Positions 35,745 to 47,340 of a stretch of 64,000 nucleotides of DNA are shown piece by piece; position 1 is the stretch's first letter, and each line of letters opens with the position of its first letter. Below the pieces are notes generated by a model. The model did not search any database, had not been told where the DNA came from, and saw only the letters and a list, made by a program, of their open reading frames with translations. The DNA is from Patiria miniata (Eukaryota; Echinodermata; Asteroidea; Valvatida; Asterinidae): NCBI RefSeq assembly GCF_015706575.1, contig NW_024037072.1, positions 17,113,162-17,177,161 of the forward strand. Direction: 5' to 3'. Both the position numbers and the translations under genes were made by a program.

Positions 35745-38700
35745 ATTCGTGGCCCCCGAAGTCAAGGCCAGGGTAGAGAAGATGTATTTTAACTCCAACT
35801 GGCGCAAGACCCTCGAGACCCACGAAACTACCTGGGAACAAAACAACGCGGTGGACTCCACGAAGTACCACACCGTGGAGGAGAGCGTAGAGGTGATCGC
35901 CAAATGGTATCTTCATCAAGGCATCCTCCTGAACTTTTTGGTCGAGGATGTGGTCAACGTGATGAACCGCGCCGTTGCCAAGAAGAATTGCCTGGCCTTG
36001 GTCAGCGAGTCTAACGCCGGCAAGACCTGCATCATCAACGGCGATTCGACGAGAGACCAGTTAATACGTCTGAACTTCGAGCCCCAGACACAGCCGGCGG
36101 ACGTACAGCTCGACCTCGCCGAGGCGCTTCTCGATTCTCCTCTCCCCATTAAAGTGGATTATAAAAACGATTGTTCAAACGAGCATCTCGTCCACTGCCT
36201 GGAATGGATCAGACTGTTGACTAGAGAATGGCAAGTTCAGAAGATTAATTGCGAACGCCAAGTCGGTTTTCCGTGGGATCATCCCTACGACAGAGTCGAC
36301 TCTTATCCTCCTCACGGAGCACCCCAGGACCCGCCCCTATTTCGCTCTGCCACAGAATGCAGCAAGCCCTTTATCCCCTTCGCCGCCCACCTGTGGGGTT
36401 ATAATTACTGCGGACCCGGAACGCACGATTACACCCGCAAGCCCGTTAACCACTTGGACAGGCTGTGTCAGATCCACGATCACATGTACCACGATGCCGA
36501 GGTGCCAGTCGATAAAGCCGATACAATTTTCCTGTGGAACCTGTACTCTACGCCTGGAATCTCCGCCCAAGTCATCAAGACCATCTTCCAGTCCAAGATC
36601 TGGTTCGATACCGTGTTTCCGGGAATCAGCGACCGCGTGTTTTGACCTAATGCCGGCGCGCAGTACCATTTCATCAGCCCCAGTGAAGCCGTCAATGCTT
36701 CCACCCGCGCCACTCAAGATCCCTTTGGTAAAAACTTTCATCCCTTTAGGCAAGAACCCGGTTCCGGAAATCCGTGGCTCGAGATTGGTCAAGAGTGCGG
36801 ATGATGGACGTCTTGTCTCAGGGGCCTCACAACGATAACGTGTTGGCAGCTCTGGATACGAGATGGAAGCAGGTGGATAGTTATATGCGTACGGATCATC
36901 CAGATTTTGATCCTCCCCCTCCTCCCCCGGCGAAGTACAGTACGTCTACAAAGTCAATACCAATCCGCGCCTGACTCATATACCGGCGGAACCAATCTAC
37001 GAGTACTTTCCAGAAGAGTGGTGGTTCTATGCGACTGTGGGACGGAAATTGTTCCTAAGTAAGATTTGAGGCTTTGCATGGTGGAGATACTAAATAATGA
37101 AAGGTTTGCGGAAACACCATGTGCGAAATTGTTCCTGATTGACTACCATTATACCACCGAGGGCCCGTTTCATTCGCATCCCGTCTCGTACGGTTCTGCC
37201 TATGCCTGGGTAGAGCCTCACAAGGTTCTGTTACGTCATCGCCTACCCAACGACAGCGTACATGCCGCGCACGCCGACTATCCGTCTCAATGGCCCTTCA
37301 AAGAACTGGAGGGAGCTACCTGGACCACTGCCTGGACCGGATTTTATTCGGACAAGCTAAAAACGTCGAGAGGCCAAGAGACAGATCCCCAAGGAGGTCT
37401 GGCAGACGATCAAGAGTATCCCGGATTCGAAGCGTGGGACGAAGAGGTTATTCGACATTATCTACCAAACTATACATTGGATCATTTCCAATATGTGCAG
37501 GTAGTGCAGCTAACAGACTACCAGTGCTCCATGCTGAGACCGTACTACGAAAAAAAGTACGATCTCTATCATCCGGGAGCCGAACACCAACAGATCTTTC
37601 GATTTGATCAGAGTTCCATCCCGCCTGGGTGCGAGTACGCCATTTGGTCCGACGACCGCGGACTTTTGAGTTGGCGCATCAAACCCGTGGTGCGCGCTTT
37701 TCTAGCACGACCTCAACAGATTTTAAAACTGAGAGACGCGTGGGAGAGGAGTACGGCGACCAGTACACCCGATTTTGTGATCCTTTTAAACCCTCCACCC
37801 GAAGATCCGGTTCCGCCAGTCGAGCCGGTTCCTCCAGAAGAACCGGACGTGCCAGAAGAACCACCAGATTGTTTAGATAATCCCGACGCCCCTTCTTGTT
37901 TGGATACTCCGCCTCAGACACCGGAGCAAGCGCCCGATCAAACTCCCGTCGGCGGACACGAAGTAGAAGGTCCCATGCCCATGCGCGACGAAGAGAAGAG
38001 CACGGAAGCCGACCGACAAGTCGGCGTGTCGGATGATCCAATCTTACACGACAAGAGCGATACCCTAGAAACGGTAGAAGGACGGCACAGTTATTCCAAG
38101 ACCTTTACGCATTACCTGTACGTTTCTCAAAACGAAGGCATCAAAGCGGAAGGATCAAAATGGGTACTCAACCACGGTATGCACAGTATTCCCTACCATT
38201 ACATCAGAGCGTCGATGACCCAGCACGACTTTGGGCTGCTGAACATGATGCACGGCGCGTGGCGTATTCACGAGCAAGGATTTCGCCTAGGAAGTATAGT
38301 CTCTATGATCGACGAGTCGGTTACGCTGGGCGAAGCCATCACCTTCAAGACCAATTTTATGACCCGCATCAACCATTATGAAGTCTTTCGAGACAACGAA
38401 GACTACTTCGGAGCCAACCACCGACCCGTCCCCGCCGACGTCGACCAGCCCAACCTCAACTTCCAAGCGAGCGAATTGTTGACCCGCGAGTCGATGAGTC
38501 TCCCGCTAGAAAAAAAGGACGTTACGAGCTATGTCCAGAATTACATGCACGAGCATACGACGAAAGCCCTCAACTCTACCACTCTGACAGCGATGGAGAA
38601 ATGGTCGATAGTGAACCTGCGACGTGGGAACCAGAAGTACTGGAACCAACCTATCGGGAAACCCCTGATCCATACCTGGACCAATACAAACCCTGGGTAT

Positions 38701-39300
38701 TGGCCAACGCAGCTGCCGAAAGCTTTTCTGGATCGGGAGAGAGCACTTCAAAGCGTAGACATTGCCGAGGTGTCACGCAGAACCTTCAGGAGCATCGATT
38801 ATTTCTTCAGGATTATCTCCCCAATTACAAACTACACACGCAATGGATTCCAGGCAGAGCGCACGCTCCGATGCTGTACGTCAAATTGACCAATACAGGC
38901 GGGGAGACCTTCAACCTGCAAATCTACGGCGGGAAGAGCATGGCCAGTCTGACGGGTCCGGAGATGAAGGGTTCGCCCGAAGTGCTGATCAAGCTGCCCG
39001 TGTATCTCGACGCCAACGACAATCCCATTCCGCTGGTGTGCAAGGTACAGGTGACCTACTTCTCCGAGATCGATACGGTACCGCACGGGACCAACATGGG
39101 GAGCTGGATGGCTCCTCATAATGGATTCAAGAGGACTGCCCATCCCAGAGATCGCAACGCAACAAGACCGATGACGGGTACGGTATCAACGACACAGGAA
39201 CAACTCGACGGAGAGAACGCGTACAGGACGGGAGAACTGGGAAGCTACGGACTGAGCCAAGCTGTATTCTCTCCGGATATCACACCCAACTTTCTCTGGT
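35745..39300 (+). mobile_element. Endogenous parvovirus-like element (densovirus kin), fossil
   Basis: A GC-rich island in AT-rich surroundings. Recognisable parts, in order: a short NS1-type helicase remnant with a Walker A-like SNAGKT near 36010-36030; a phospholipase A2 domain of the VP1 unique region (YCGPGTHDY calcium loop and CQIHDHMYHD, about 36390-36510); a Pro/Glu-rich linker (about 37780-37950); and a capsid region with SIPYHYIRASMTQHDFG typical of parvoviral VP (about 38080-39300). A PLA2 domain joined to this capsid type is diagnostic for Parvoviridae. Most of NS1 is absent and the element is broken, with a few breaks, though long stretches still read well, so it is not extremely old. 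It lies on the strand opposite to the MAM/Ig gene, inside its predicted giant intron. Confidence 0.85.
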
Positions 39301-39841
39301 AGAAGACGACGTGGTACCAGACGGAGGAGCCGGAGAATTTGATTATTTCAGTCGCATGTTCTATACATTAATCATAGATGTTGCACGAATGCAAGTTGAT
39401 ATTAAACAGATAAAGGACAAAACCTTGAGGCTGTTAGAATGCCACGACGATCAGAAAGCAATCCTGGATGCCATGGGATACGTCTAAGATGGTTCTACGA
39501 TGAACATGACCCTAATTCCTCTTTCTAAACCTAACCCGAACCTTTACCTTGTTCACCCGATAGCAGTTACCGTCTAAACAAAGTTATTTAAAATTAATTT
39601 AAAAAAAAATAAAAAAAAAACATACTCGGTTATTACATTACATTTTTCCAAACGCGTATGCGATGGTTTTGGTGAGGAGCGTTTTTAACAATAAAGGTGT
39701 TAACCAATGGCCAGTGAAAAACAAGTGTCTATCGTGTCTTGCATTTGTGTGAGGGTCCTCTATCGGAGCGAATGCGTAGGCGGGGTGTCAGGGTTGCGTG
39801 GGTCCGAGGTCAAAGGTCAGAGGGGGTCCCCCCAAAAAATG
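39301..39841. other. 3' flank of the parvoviral fossil with an A-rich tract
   Basis: Contains an A-rich run at 39598-39622 and an AATAAA at about 39689, but no gene. The A-rich run might be a poly(A)-like tail or simple-sequence DNA. Confidence 0.4.
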
Positions 39842-39913
39842 GGGGTTAGGCCATTGGCTCCTGTTTTGGCAAAACGATCGTTTTGCTACAACAGGAGCCA
39901 ATGGCCTAACCCC
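39842..39913. repeat. 72-nt near-perfect palindrome
   Basis: The outer 24-nt arms (39842-39865 and 39890-39913, GGGGTTAGGCC...GGCCTAACCCC) pair perfectly. A concentric inner palindrome GCAAAACGATCGTTTTGC lies at 39869-39886, and only the 3-nt steps between are unpaired. It sits exactly between the parvoviral flank and repeat block 2. Confidence 0.9.
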
Positions 39914-40947
39914 AATTTTTTTTTAACATGTTTGAAAGTTTATAGTTCATCGGATTTAAGATAATGCCGAACTTCGCAATTCAAAATACGTAATGAAACT
40001 TTGAAAATAATATACAATTAAAAATCAATAAAAAAAAAAATAACGATGACATTATCATGAAGTTTTGATTTACATATATACACGTAACTGTATATTTGCC
40101 AAGTTTCAACTGAATCGGCATACTAAAACTACAGATATCAATTATTTAAATTATAATCTTTAATATGACGTAACATGACTAATGACGACGTAATTATGAT
40201 ATCACTTGTTTAGGACCAACTTTACCTAAGGGCCTTGTAATACGCCTAGTTTAAAGTTAATATGATCCCATTTCATGTAAAATTTTGCAAGTAGAAGAAA
40301 CAGTAAAAGAATTAAAAATTAATAACAAGTCAGGTGATGACGTCATCATGACGTCACTTCAGATTTTGCATACTAGTAACAGTATCTACCTACCCACCAA
40401 GTTTCAAGACGATCAGACTTACTGTTATATGTGAAATAAAGAATCGCATTTTTGATGACGTCATCGTGACGTCATGCACTTTTCACTTTTTTGTCCAAGT
40501 ATATATTACCTAACAAACCCATTGCAAAAAGAATTTTGAATTTACCATGTTCCGTTGATAAAAAATGGCTTGAAGGCCCAAAACTTCAAAAATTATTATA
40601 AAATCACACGATGACGTCATCGTGACGTCACCTCAATTTTGACCTATAACACATCCCGGTCTACCTACATGCCAAGTATGAACCAAATGGGACTTACCAT
40701 TCTGGCGATATAGGGCCCTAAAGTATGCACCTTTAAGGTGACGTCACATGACCCATGATGACGTCATCATTGCGTCTATTTTCGCGAACGACCTTTGCTA
40801 TATGTTTTGTGACTATGTTAAGTTTTGATGCCATATGACTTTGTTTTATGCCAAAAGTGTTTGCTAGAAAAAAACGTGCACAAAGTCTATAGCATTTTGG
40901 TTGGAAGTCCCAAAAGGAAAAAAAAAAAAAAATCGTAGAGAAACAAA

Positions 40948-40975
40948 GGCTTTTCCGCAACTTTGCGGAAAAGCC
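40948..40975. repeat. Terminal hairpin directly before CTAG
   Basis: A perfect 11-bp stem GGCTTTTCCGC/GCGGAAAAGCC with loop AACTTT, then AA and CTAG at 40978. This is the clearest Helitron-like 3' end in the window. The sequence after CTAG opens a class-1 unit, so a class-2 end abuts a class-1 start. Confidence 0.85.
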
Positions 40976-42163
40976 AACTAGAAATGTGTTTGTGGATAAA
41001 CACTGAGCTGTTTCGGTTTTATTAATGACTGCTGTAAAGGAGTTTTATCCAGGTCAAACATGTACATGCGTATTCTATACAAAAGTGTCCTTCCTATGTA
41101 AACAAAGAAGACATTTTTCATGACGTCATGATGACGGCACACATTTTTTGAAATTGTCTGTATCTATGTACGACCTAAAAAACCTTTTGCAAAAATAATT
41201 TCGAATTAACCACGTTCCATTGATGAGATATGAGTAAAGGTCCGAAAATTGAATAATTCATATAAAATCACATAATGACGTCATCGTGACGTCACTGCAA
41301 TTTTTGTCTATAACACTTCCTGGAATATCTGCATATCGAGATTGAACCCAATCAGACATCAGGTTCTCTAGATATAGCGACTTAAACTATGCAGTTTTAG
41401 GATGACGTCAAGTGACACGTGATGACGTCACGATGACGTCATGATTCGACCTGAATCTTCAGATGGTGGTCTATGTGTGTGCCAGGTTTAAAGTCGATCA
41501 AACCGTATTTTATGTAATTTTTGCAAATTTTGAAGAAAATATTAAAATTTGAAAAATTAATTAAAAATTAAATGATGACGTCATGATGACGTCACTTCAG
41601 ATTTTGAATTTTTTATCTATACCTACCTACCCACCAAGTTTCATAACGATCGGACGTACCCTTATATGTAAATCACAAAATCACGTTTTTGATGATGTCA
41701 TGATGACATCACACATTTTATGAAATTTTGTGCATCTATCTTTCACCTAACAAACTTGTTACAAAAAGAATTTTGAATTTACCATGTTCCATTGATGAGA
41801 TACGAGTAAAAGGTCCAAAAATTGCATAATTAATATAAAATCACATGATGACGTCATCGTGGCGTCACTGCAATTTTTGTCTATAACACGACCCGGAATA
41901 CTTGCATACCAAGTTTGAACCAAATTTGATCTCCGGTTCTGTAGATATAGGGCCTTAAATTATGGACTTTTAGGATGACGTCACGAGACACGTGATGACG
42001 TCATGATGACGTCATGATTCGACCTGAATCTTCAGATGGTGGTCTAAGTGTGCGCCAGGTTTGTAGTCGATCGGATTTGAAAAAAGCCAAAATTGACTTG
42101 TAGAACGTAAACACGTGTTTTTCTATGAGAAAAAAGTTTGAAAAATAAAAGAGAAACTAGAAA

Positions 42164-42183
42164 TGTGTTTGTGGACAAACACA
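42164..42183. repeat. Junction hairpin, class 1
   Basis: TGTGTTTGTGGACAAACACA, identical to 24014-24033, followed by AGCTGTTTCGGATATTTG as there. Confidence 0.8.
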
Positions 42184-42479
42184 AGCTGTTTCGGATATTT
42201 GAAATACTCTGAGCACGGGATGAACAATCAGTGACGTCACTATAAATGTCATCTATAACAGCACATTATAATATATGTACATCTCAAGTTTCAACCAAAT
42301 CAAACATTTTAGTTCTGTAGATATAGACCTAAAAAATAATAACATGCGCCTTTAAGGGACTTCACATGACATTTGATGATGATGTCACTTCAATTTCTAT
42401 CTATAACACATCCATGTGAATATGCATACCAAGTTTTAACCCAATCAGACTTGTATTTCCGAAGTTTAGTTTAAAGAAA

Positions 42480-43170
42480 AACGTATACAAAACCAGTACG
42501 GAAACAATGCATCTTTAATGTGATGTAACCTGACACCTCAAGACGCCACGATGACGAATTTTTTCTAGGACCATCTATGGGTGGTGGTCTAAGTGTGTAC
42601 CAAGTATAAAGTTGATCGAATTTACGAAAGCGCCAAAGTGGAGCGTTTTAAAACGTGTACAAAACCTATGGGGAAAATGTGCATCTTTAATGTGAAGTAA
42701 CGTGACACCTGATAGCGTCACGATCACGAATTTCTTCAAGGACCACCTGTGGGTGATGGTCTAAGTGTGTACCAAGTGTAACGTCGATCGGATTTACGAA
42801 AGTGCCGAAATGGAGCGTTTTAAAACATGTACAAACCCTATGGGGAAAAATGCATCTTTAATGTGACGTAACCTGACACTTGATGACGTCACGATCACGA
42901 ATTTCGTCTACGGCCATCTGTGGGTGGTGGTCTAACTATGAATCAAGTTTAAAGTTGATCGGATTTACAAAGATGCCAAACTGGAGTGTTTTGAAACGTG
43001 TACAAAACATATGGGGAAAAATGCATCTTTAATGTGACGTAGCCTGACACCTGATGACTTCACGATCACACATTTCTTCTAGGAACATCTGTGGGTGGTG
43101 GTCTAAGTATGTACCAAGTCTGAAATCAATCGAATTAAAAAAAAAAGTGGCAAAGTGGACTGGTAGAAGA
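42480..43170. repeat. About 170-bp monomer array (family B), four units
   Basis: ATGCATCTTTAATGTGA recurs near 42510, 42678, 42850 and 43022, with the same following landmarks as at 24130-24700. Confidence 0.75.
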
Positions 43171-43240
43171 AACGTGTGTTAAACCTATGGAGAAAAAGTC
43201 TGAAAAAGGAGAAGAAAAAAAAAATCTTTACGAAAACAAC

Positions 43241-43426
43241 AGCTGTTTCGGTGTGTCACCGAAACAGCTAAAAAAAATAACAGAAACAAGAGCTGTTTTG
43301 GTGTACACAAGAAGAAGAAGAAAACAAAAACCAGAACAAAAAGAAAGGCTCTTCCGCAACTATGCGGAAGAGCCAAAAAAATTAGAACAAAAAGAAAGGC
43401 TTTTTCGCAAAGTTTGCGAAAAAACC
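43241..43426. repeat. Hairpin cassette cluster
   Basis: Hairpins at 43241-43269 (AGCTGTTTCGG type), 43347-43374 (GGCTCTTCCGC/GCGGAAGAGCC) and 43398-43426 (GGCTTTTTCGC type, one mismatch). The middle stem carries a T-to-C change matched by A-to-G in the other arm relative to 40948-40975. Confidence 0.85.
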
Positions 43427-45576
43427 TTAAAAAAGAAAGAAATAGAGCTGTATGTTTGTTTAAAACAGAACACAGGGATTTTTCGCATTTTATAAATGTT
43501 TATGCTATGTTTGTCCTTTGCAGTCACTTTTTAGAGTGTTTAATACAGTTAAAGGTTGATTACAATGCTTAGAATATTTCGTAAAAATAAAGCTTTATCA
43601 CATGACGTGACATGCCCTGCGATGAAGTCATCTTGAAAACCCTTCTCAATGCATATTTTGTCACTGTGGTCTTGGTTTGAACGAAGTTTAATCCAAGTTT
43701 ACAGTCAATCCGATGAAAGGAAGTGTGCAAGTGTGCAAGCGGAATAAAATTATAAATATTTTTAAAAATCATTAAAAAATCAACCGATGACGTCATCGTG
43801 ACGTCATTTCGGATGTTCCATACTACTACTATTATCTACCTATCTACCAAGTTTCATGACGATTGGACCTTCCCTTATATCCGTTTAAAAAACATATTAA
43901 AAAAAAAATCGCATTTTTGATGATGATAAAAAAAAATTGTGCATATACCTATTACCTAACAAACATAATACACAAATAATTTTGAATTTAGCACATTGCG
44001 TTCGTAAGATATGGCTTAAACGTCCAAAAAATTCAAAAATTCATATAAAATCACACGATGACGTCATCATGACGTCACCTCCATTTTTAACTATAACACA
44101 TCCCGGTCTACCTACATACCAAGTTTCAACCCTATCGGTCTTACAGTTCTGTAGATATAGCACTTAGATGTAACACTTCTGTAGATATAGCAAAATATGC
44201 ACATTTGTAATGACGTAACGTGACCCCTGATGACGTTATCATGACGTCACTCTTCGGGACACAACTTTGCCATAAGGACAATACATATGCTAAATTTGAA
44301 TGATGTATGAAAAAATATCATGCAAAAAGTAGCGTGTACTAAAATCGTGTACAAAGTCTATGGGATTTATGGCACAAACAAGAAGACAGAAAACTAGATT
44401 TATGTTTGTGGACAAACACAAGCTGTCTCGGTAATTTGTGTGACGTGTAAACATGTAAAGTTTCAAGTATAAGTTCCACCAAGGAAGGATGTGTAGTTCT
44501 GTTTAAAATAAATGGTGGCATATAATATGTGATTTTCATAGGGCTTTGTATTATGACGTCACATGTCACGTGATGACGTCATGATGACGTCACATCATCT
44601 TTCTGTATAACTATAATTTTTAGTAAATAACAACTGAGCCAGAGCATACATCGTTGAAAGCAAGTTCACATCTTTCACTAATTTTAAATTATAAGGCACT
44701 TCCAGTTTCAACCGGAAGGAAGAGTCACGTGATTTTGCACATAATATAAAAAATGAAGACCCTGAATTACTCTATTCATTCCCGCAAACGTCAAGTTCAG
44801 GTCGCTCACAGTCTATTTTATAGTGATTTTCAAAGATTAAATCTAATAATCTTTAACGTTTCGTCACGTGACCCATGATGATGTCATCGTGACGTCACTT
44901 AAATTATATCTATAACACATCCCGGTCTAGGTACAGAACAACTTTCAACCAAATTGGACCTGTAGTTCTGTAGATATAGGTCTTCAAAATCTGCACATTT
45001 AATGTGACGTCAATTGTCACGTGATGACATCATCGTGACGTCACCTCAATTTTCATCTATAACACACCTCGGCTTAGGTACGTACCAAGTTTCAACCCAA
45101 TCGGACCTGCAGTTCTATAGATATCGGCCTTAAAAATATGCACGTTTAATATGATTTCACATGTCACGTGATGACGTCATTGTATAACACTTCCCGGTTT
45201 AGGTACATACCAAGTTTCAACCCAATCGGACTTGCAGTTCTGGAGATATAGGCCTTCAAAATATGTTTATTTTATATGACGTCATATGCCACGTGATGAC
45301 GTCATCATGACGTCAGGTTAATTTTCATCTATAAGACATTCCGGTTTAGGTACACACTAATTTTCAACACAATCGGATCTGTAGTTCTGACTCGTGATGA
45401 CGTAACGATGATGTCAATGTTCGGGGCACAATTGCAGATGCTGGTGGTAAGTGTGTGCCAAGTATAAAGTCAATTGGATTGATTTTATTGCCCAAAGTGC
45501 CTTCCACTGTAAAAACGTGTACAAATGCTACGAGGAATGGCTGAAAAAGAAAGGGGGGAACCTTGACGAAAACAAA

Positions 45577-45605
45577 GGCTGTTTCGGCTGGTTGCCGAAA
45601 CAGCC
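45577..45605. repeat. Terminal hairpin before CTAG, GCTGTTTCGG class
   Basis: Stem GGCTGTTTCGGC with partner GCCGAAACAGCC, then ATAAAA and CTAG at 45612. Confidence 0.85.
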
Positions 45606-45943
45606 ATAAAACTAGAGATCTAAGTCTGTTCGCAACAGAACATAGGGCTTTTCCGCATTATGATTTTTTTTTTATCAATGATACGTCCCTGACTATGCCT
45701 GAACATAACATTTGTCAAAGTTAGCCGAAAATCGGCTGAAACGGTCACTGTGGACAGGATTTGACCTCAGCAACACGTGCCCTGCGGGCTGACTGACATA
45801 CGATGTATGTGCGTAAGTACAACGTACGTGCATGTGCTATACACATTGTGGAAGTCCCGTGCATGTTTTAAAGCTCTCTACCGCAACTTGCGCAAGGGTG
45901 TTTTTGGCCGACGTCGCGTCAACTGTGTGAACAATTTGACAAG

Positions 45944-47152
45944 CTGGGAACTTGCCACTGTTGAGGCAAATGTTTACGTTATCATTTAATGGGCATTTCA
46001 AGATTATCTGTACGGATTGATTTGTTAACAATTTTTGAAAAAGGAAAGGTATTTTCAACGGAACTTCCGGTCTGATGACGTCATACGCCTAAAACTTCGC
46101 ACACGTCTTAAGTGGGTCAAGGTCATCATATACACTTATATTTAGGCGATTCCGACAAACTTCGCCACAGACATCTATTCAAAATACATTTGAAAATTTT
46201 CAACCTGTTGCTAGAGGGCGCTCGAAGATTGCATGACGTCATCGGTAGATGATTTGAAGAATACTCTCAGCCAAGAGACTAACATTGTTAAAAGCAGGTT
46301 CATATCTATTACCACTTTCAAATAATAAGCCACTTCCGGTTTTGGCCTTTTTCGACCGGAAGCAAGGGTCACGTGATTTCACGCACACTGAATGAAATAA
46401 AGGCCTCAACCTACAGTAACTCTACCACTTGCCGGCAACAGAATGCTGCGGACGCGTACGGTTGACTTCTTATGCATTTTTAAATATTAAAGTGTCACAA
46501 GAAAAAAAATCAGAACAAAAAGAAAGCTTTTCCGCAAATTTGCGAAAAAGCTGGGAACTTGCCACTGTTGAGGCAAATGTTTACGTTATCATTTAATGGG
46601 CATTTCAAGATTATCTGTACGGATTGATTTGTTAACAATTTTTGAAAAAGGAGAGGTATTTTCAACGGAACTTCCGGTCTGATGACGTCATACGCCTAAA
46701 ACTTCGCACACGTCTTAAGTGGGTCAAGGTCATCATATACATTTATATTTAGGCGATTCCGACAAACTTCGCCACAGACATCTATTCAAAATACATTTGA
46801 AAATTTTCAACCTGTTGCTAGAGGGCGCTCGAAGATTGCATGACGTCATCGATAGATGATTTGCAGAATACTCTCAGCCAAGAGACTAACATTGTTAAAA
46901 GCAGGTTCATATCTATTACGACTTTCAAATAATAAGCCACTTCCGGTTTTGGCCTTTCGACCGGAAGCAAGGGTCACGTGATTTCACGCACACTGAATAA
47001 AATAAAGGCCTCAACCTACTCTACCACTTACCCGCAACAGAATGCTGCGGACGCGTACGGTTGACTTCTTATGCATTTTTAAATATTAAAAGTGTCACAA
47101 GAAAAAAAAATCAGAACAAAAAGAAAGGCTTTTCCGCAAATTTGCGAAAAAG
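45944..47152. repeat. Recent tandem duplication, 2 x about 607 bp
   Basis: Copy 1 (45944-46550) and copy 2 (46551-about 47152) begin with CTGGGAACTTGCCACTGTTG and run in parallel with roughly 98 percent identity and a few small indels. Each ends in a hairpin cassette. The join lies in the right arm of the copy-1 hairpin, with AAGC microhomology. Confidence 0.85.
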
Positions 47153-47336
47153 CCCCCCCCCCCCAAAAAAAAAATCTTAACGAAAACATACCAGCACAAA
47201 AACAATGGCTTTTTTCGCAATTTGCGAAAAGCCAATCAGAACAAAAACAAAGGCTTTTTCTCAAATTTGCGAAAAAGCCTTAAAAAAAAAATCTTAACGA
47301 AAACAAAGGCTGTTTCGGCAAAAATGCCAAAACGGC
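47127..47336. repeat. Hairpin cassette cluster at the array end
   Basis: Four hairpins at 47127-47154, 47207-47233, 47252-47279 and 47308-47336, three of the GGCTTTT(T/C)CGC type and one decayed GGCTGTTTCGGC type. They are separated by A-rich spacers with CAGAACAAAAA and a poly(C)/poly(A) tract. Confidence 0.8.
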
Positions 47337-47340
47337 CAAT

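Larger units (their letters stand above)
39914..47340. repeat. CRE-rich satellite-like array, block 2
   Basis: The same monomer families and junction grammar as block 1, in the same orientation. CTAG junctions lie at 40978, 42157, 44394 and 45612, and a variant (ATAG) near 43441. No coding content. The right end is a cluster of hairpin cassettes. Confidence 0.75.

Noticed and set aside
36340-36645. A host secreted phospholipase A2 gene
   Set aside because: The PLA2 motifs match the parvoviral VP1 type and are followed by a parvoviral capsid region. There are no signal peptide, introns or disulphide pattern of a host enzyme.
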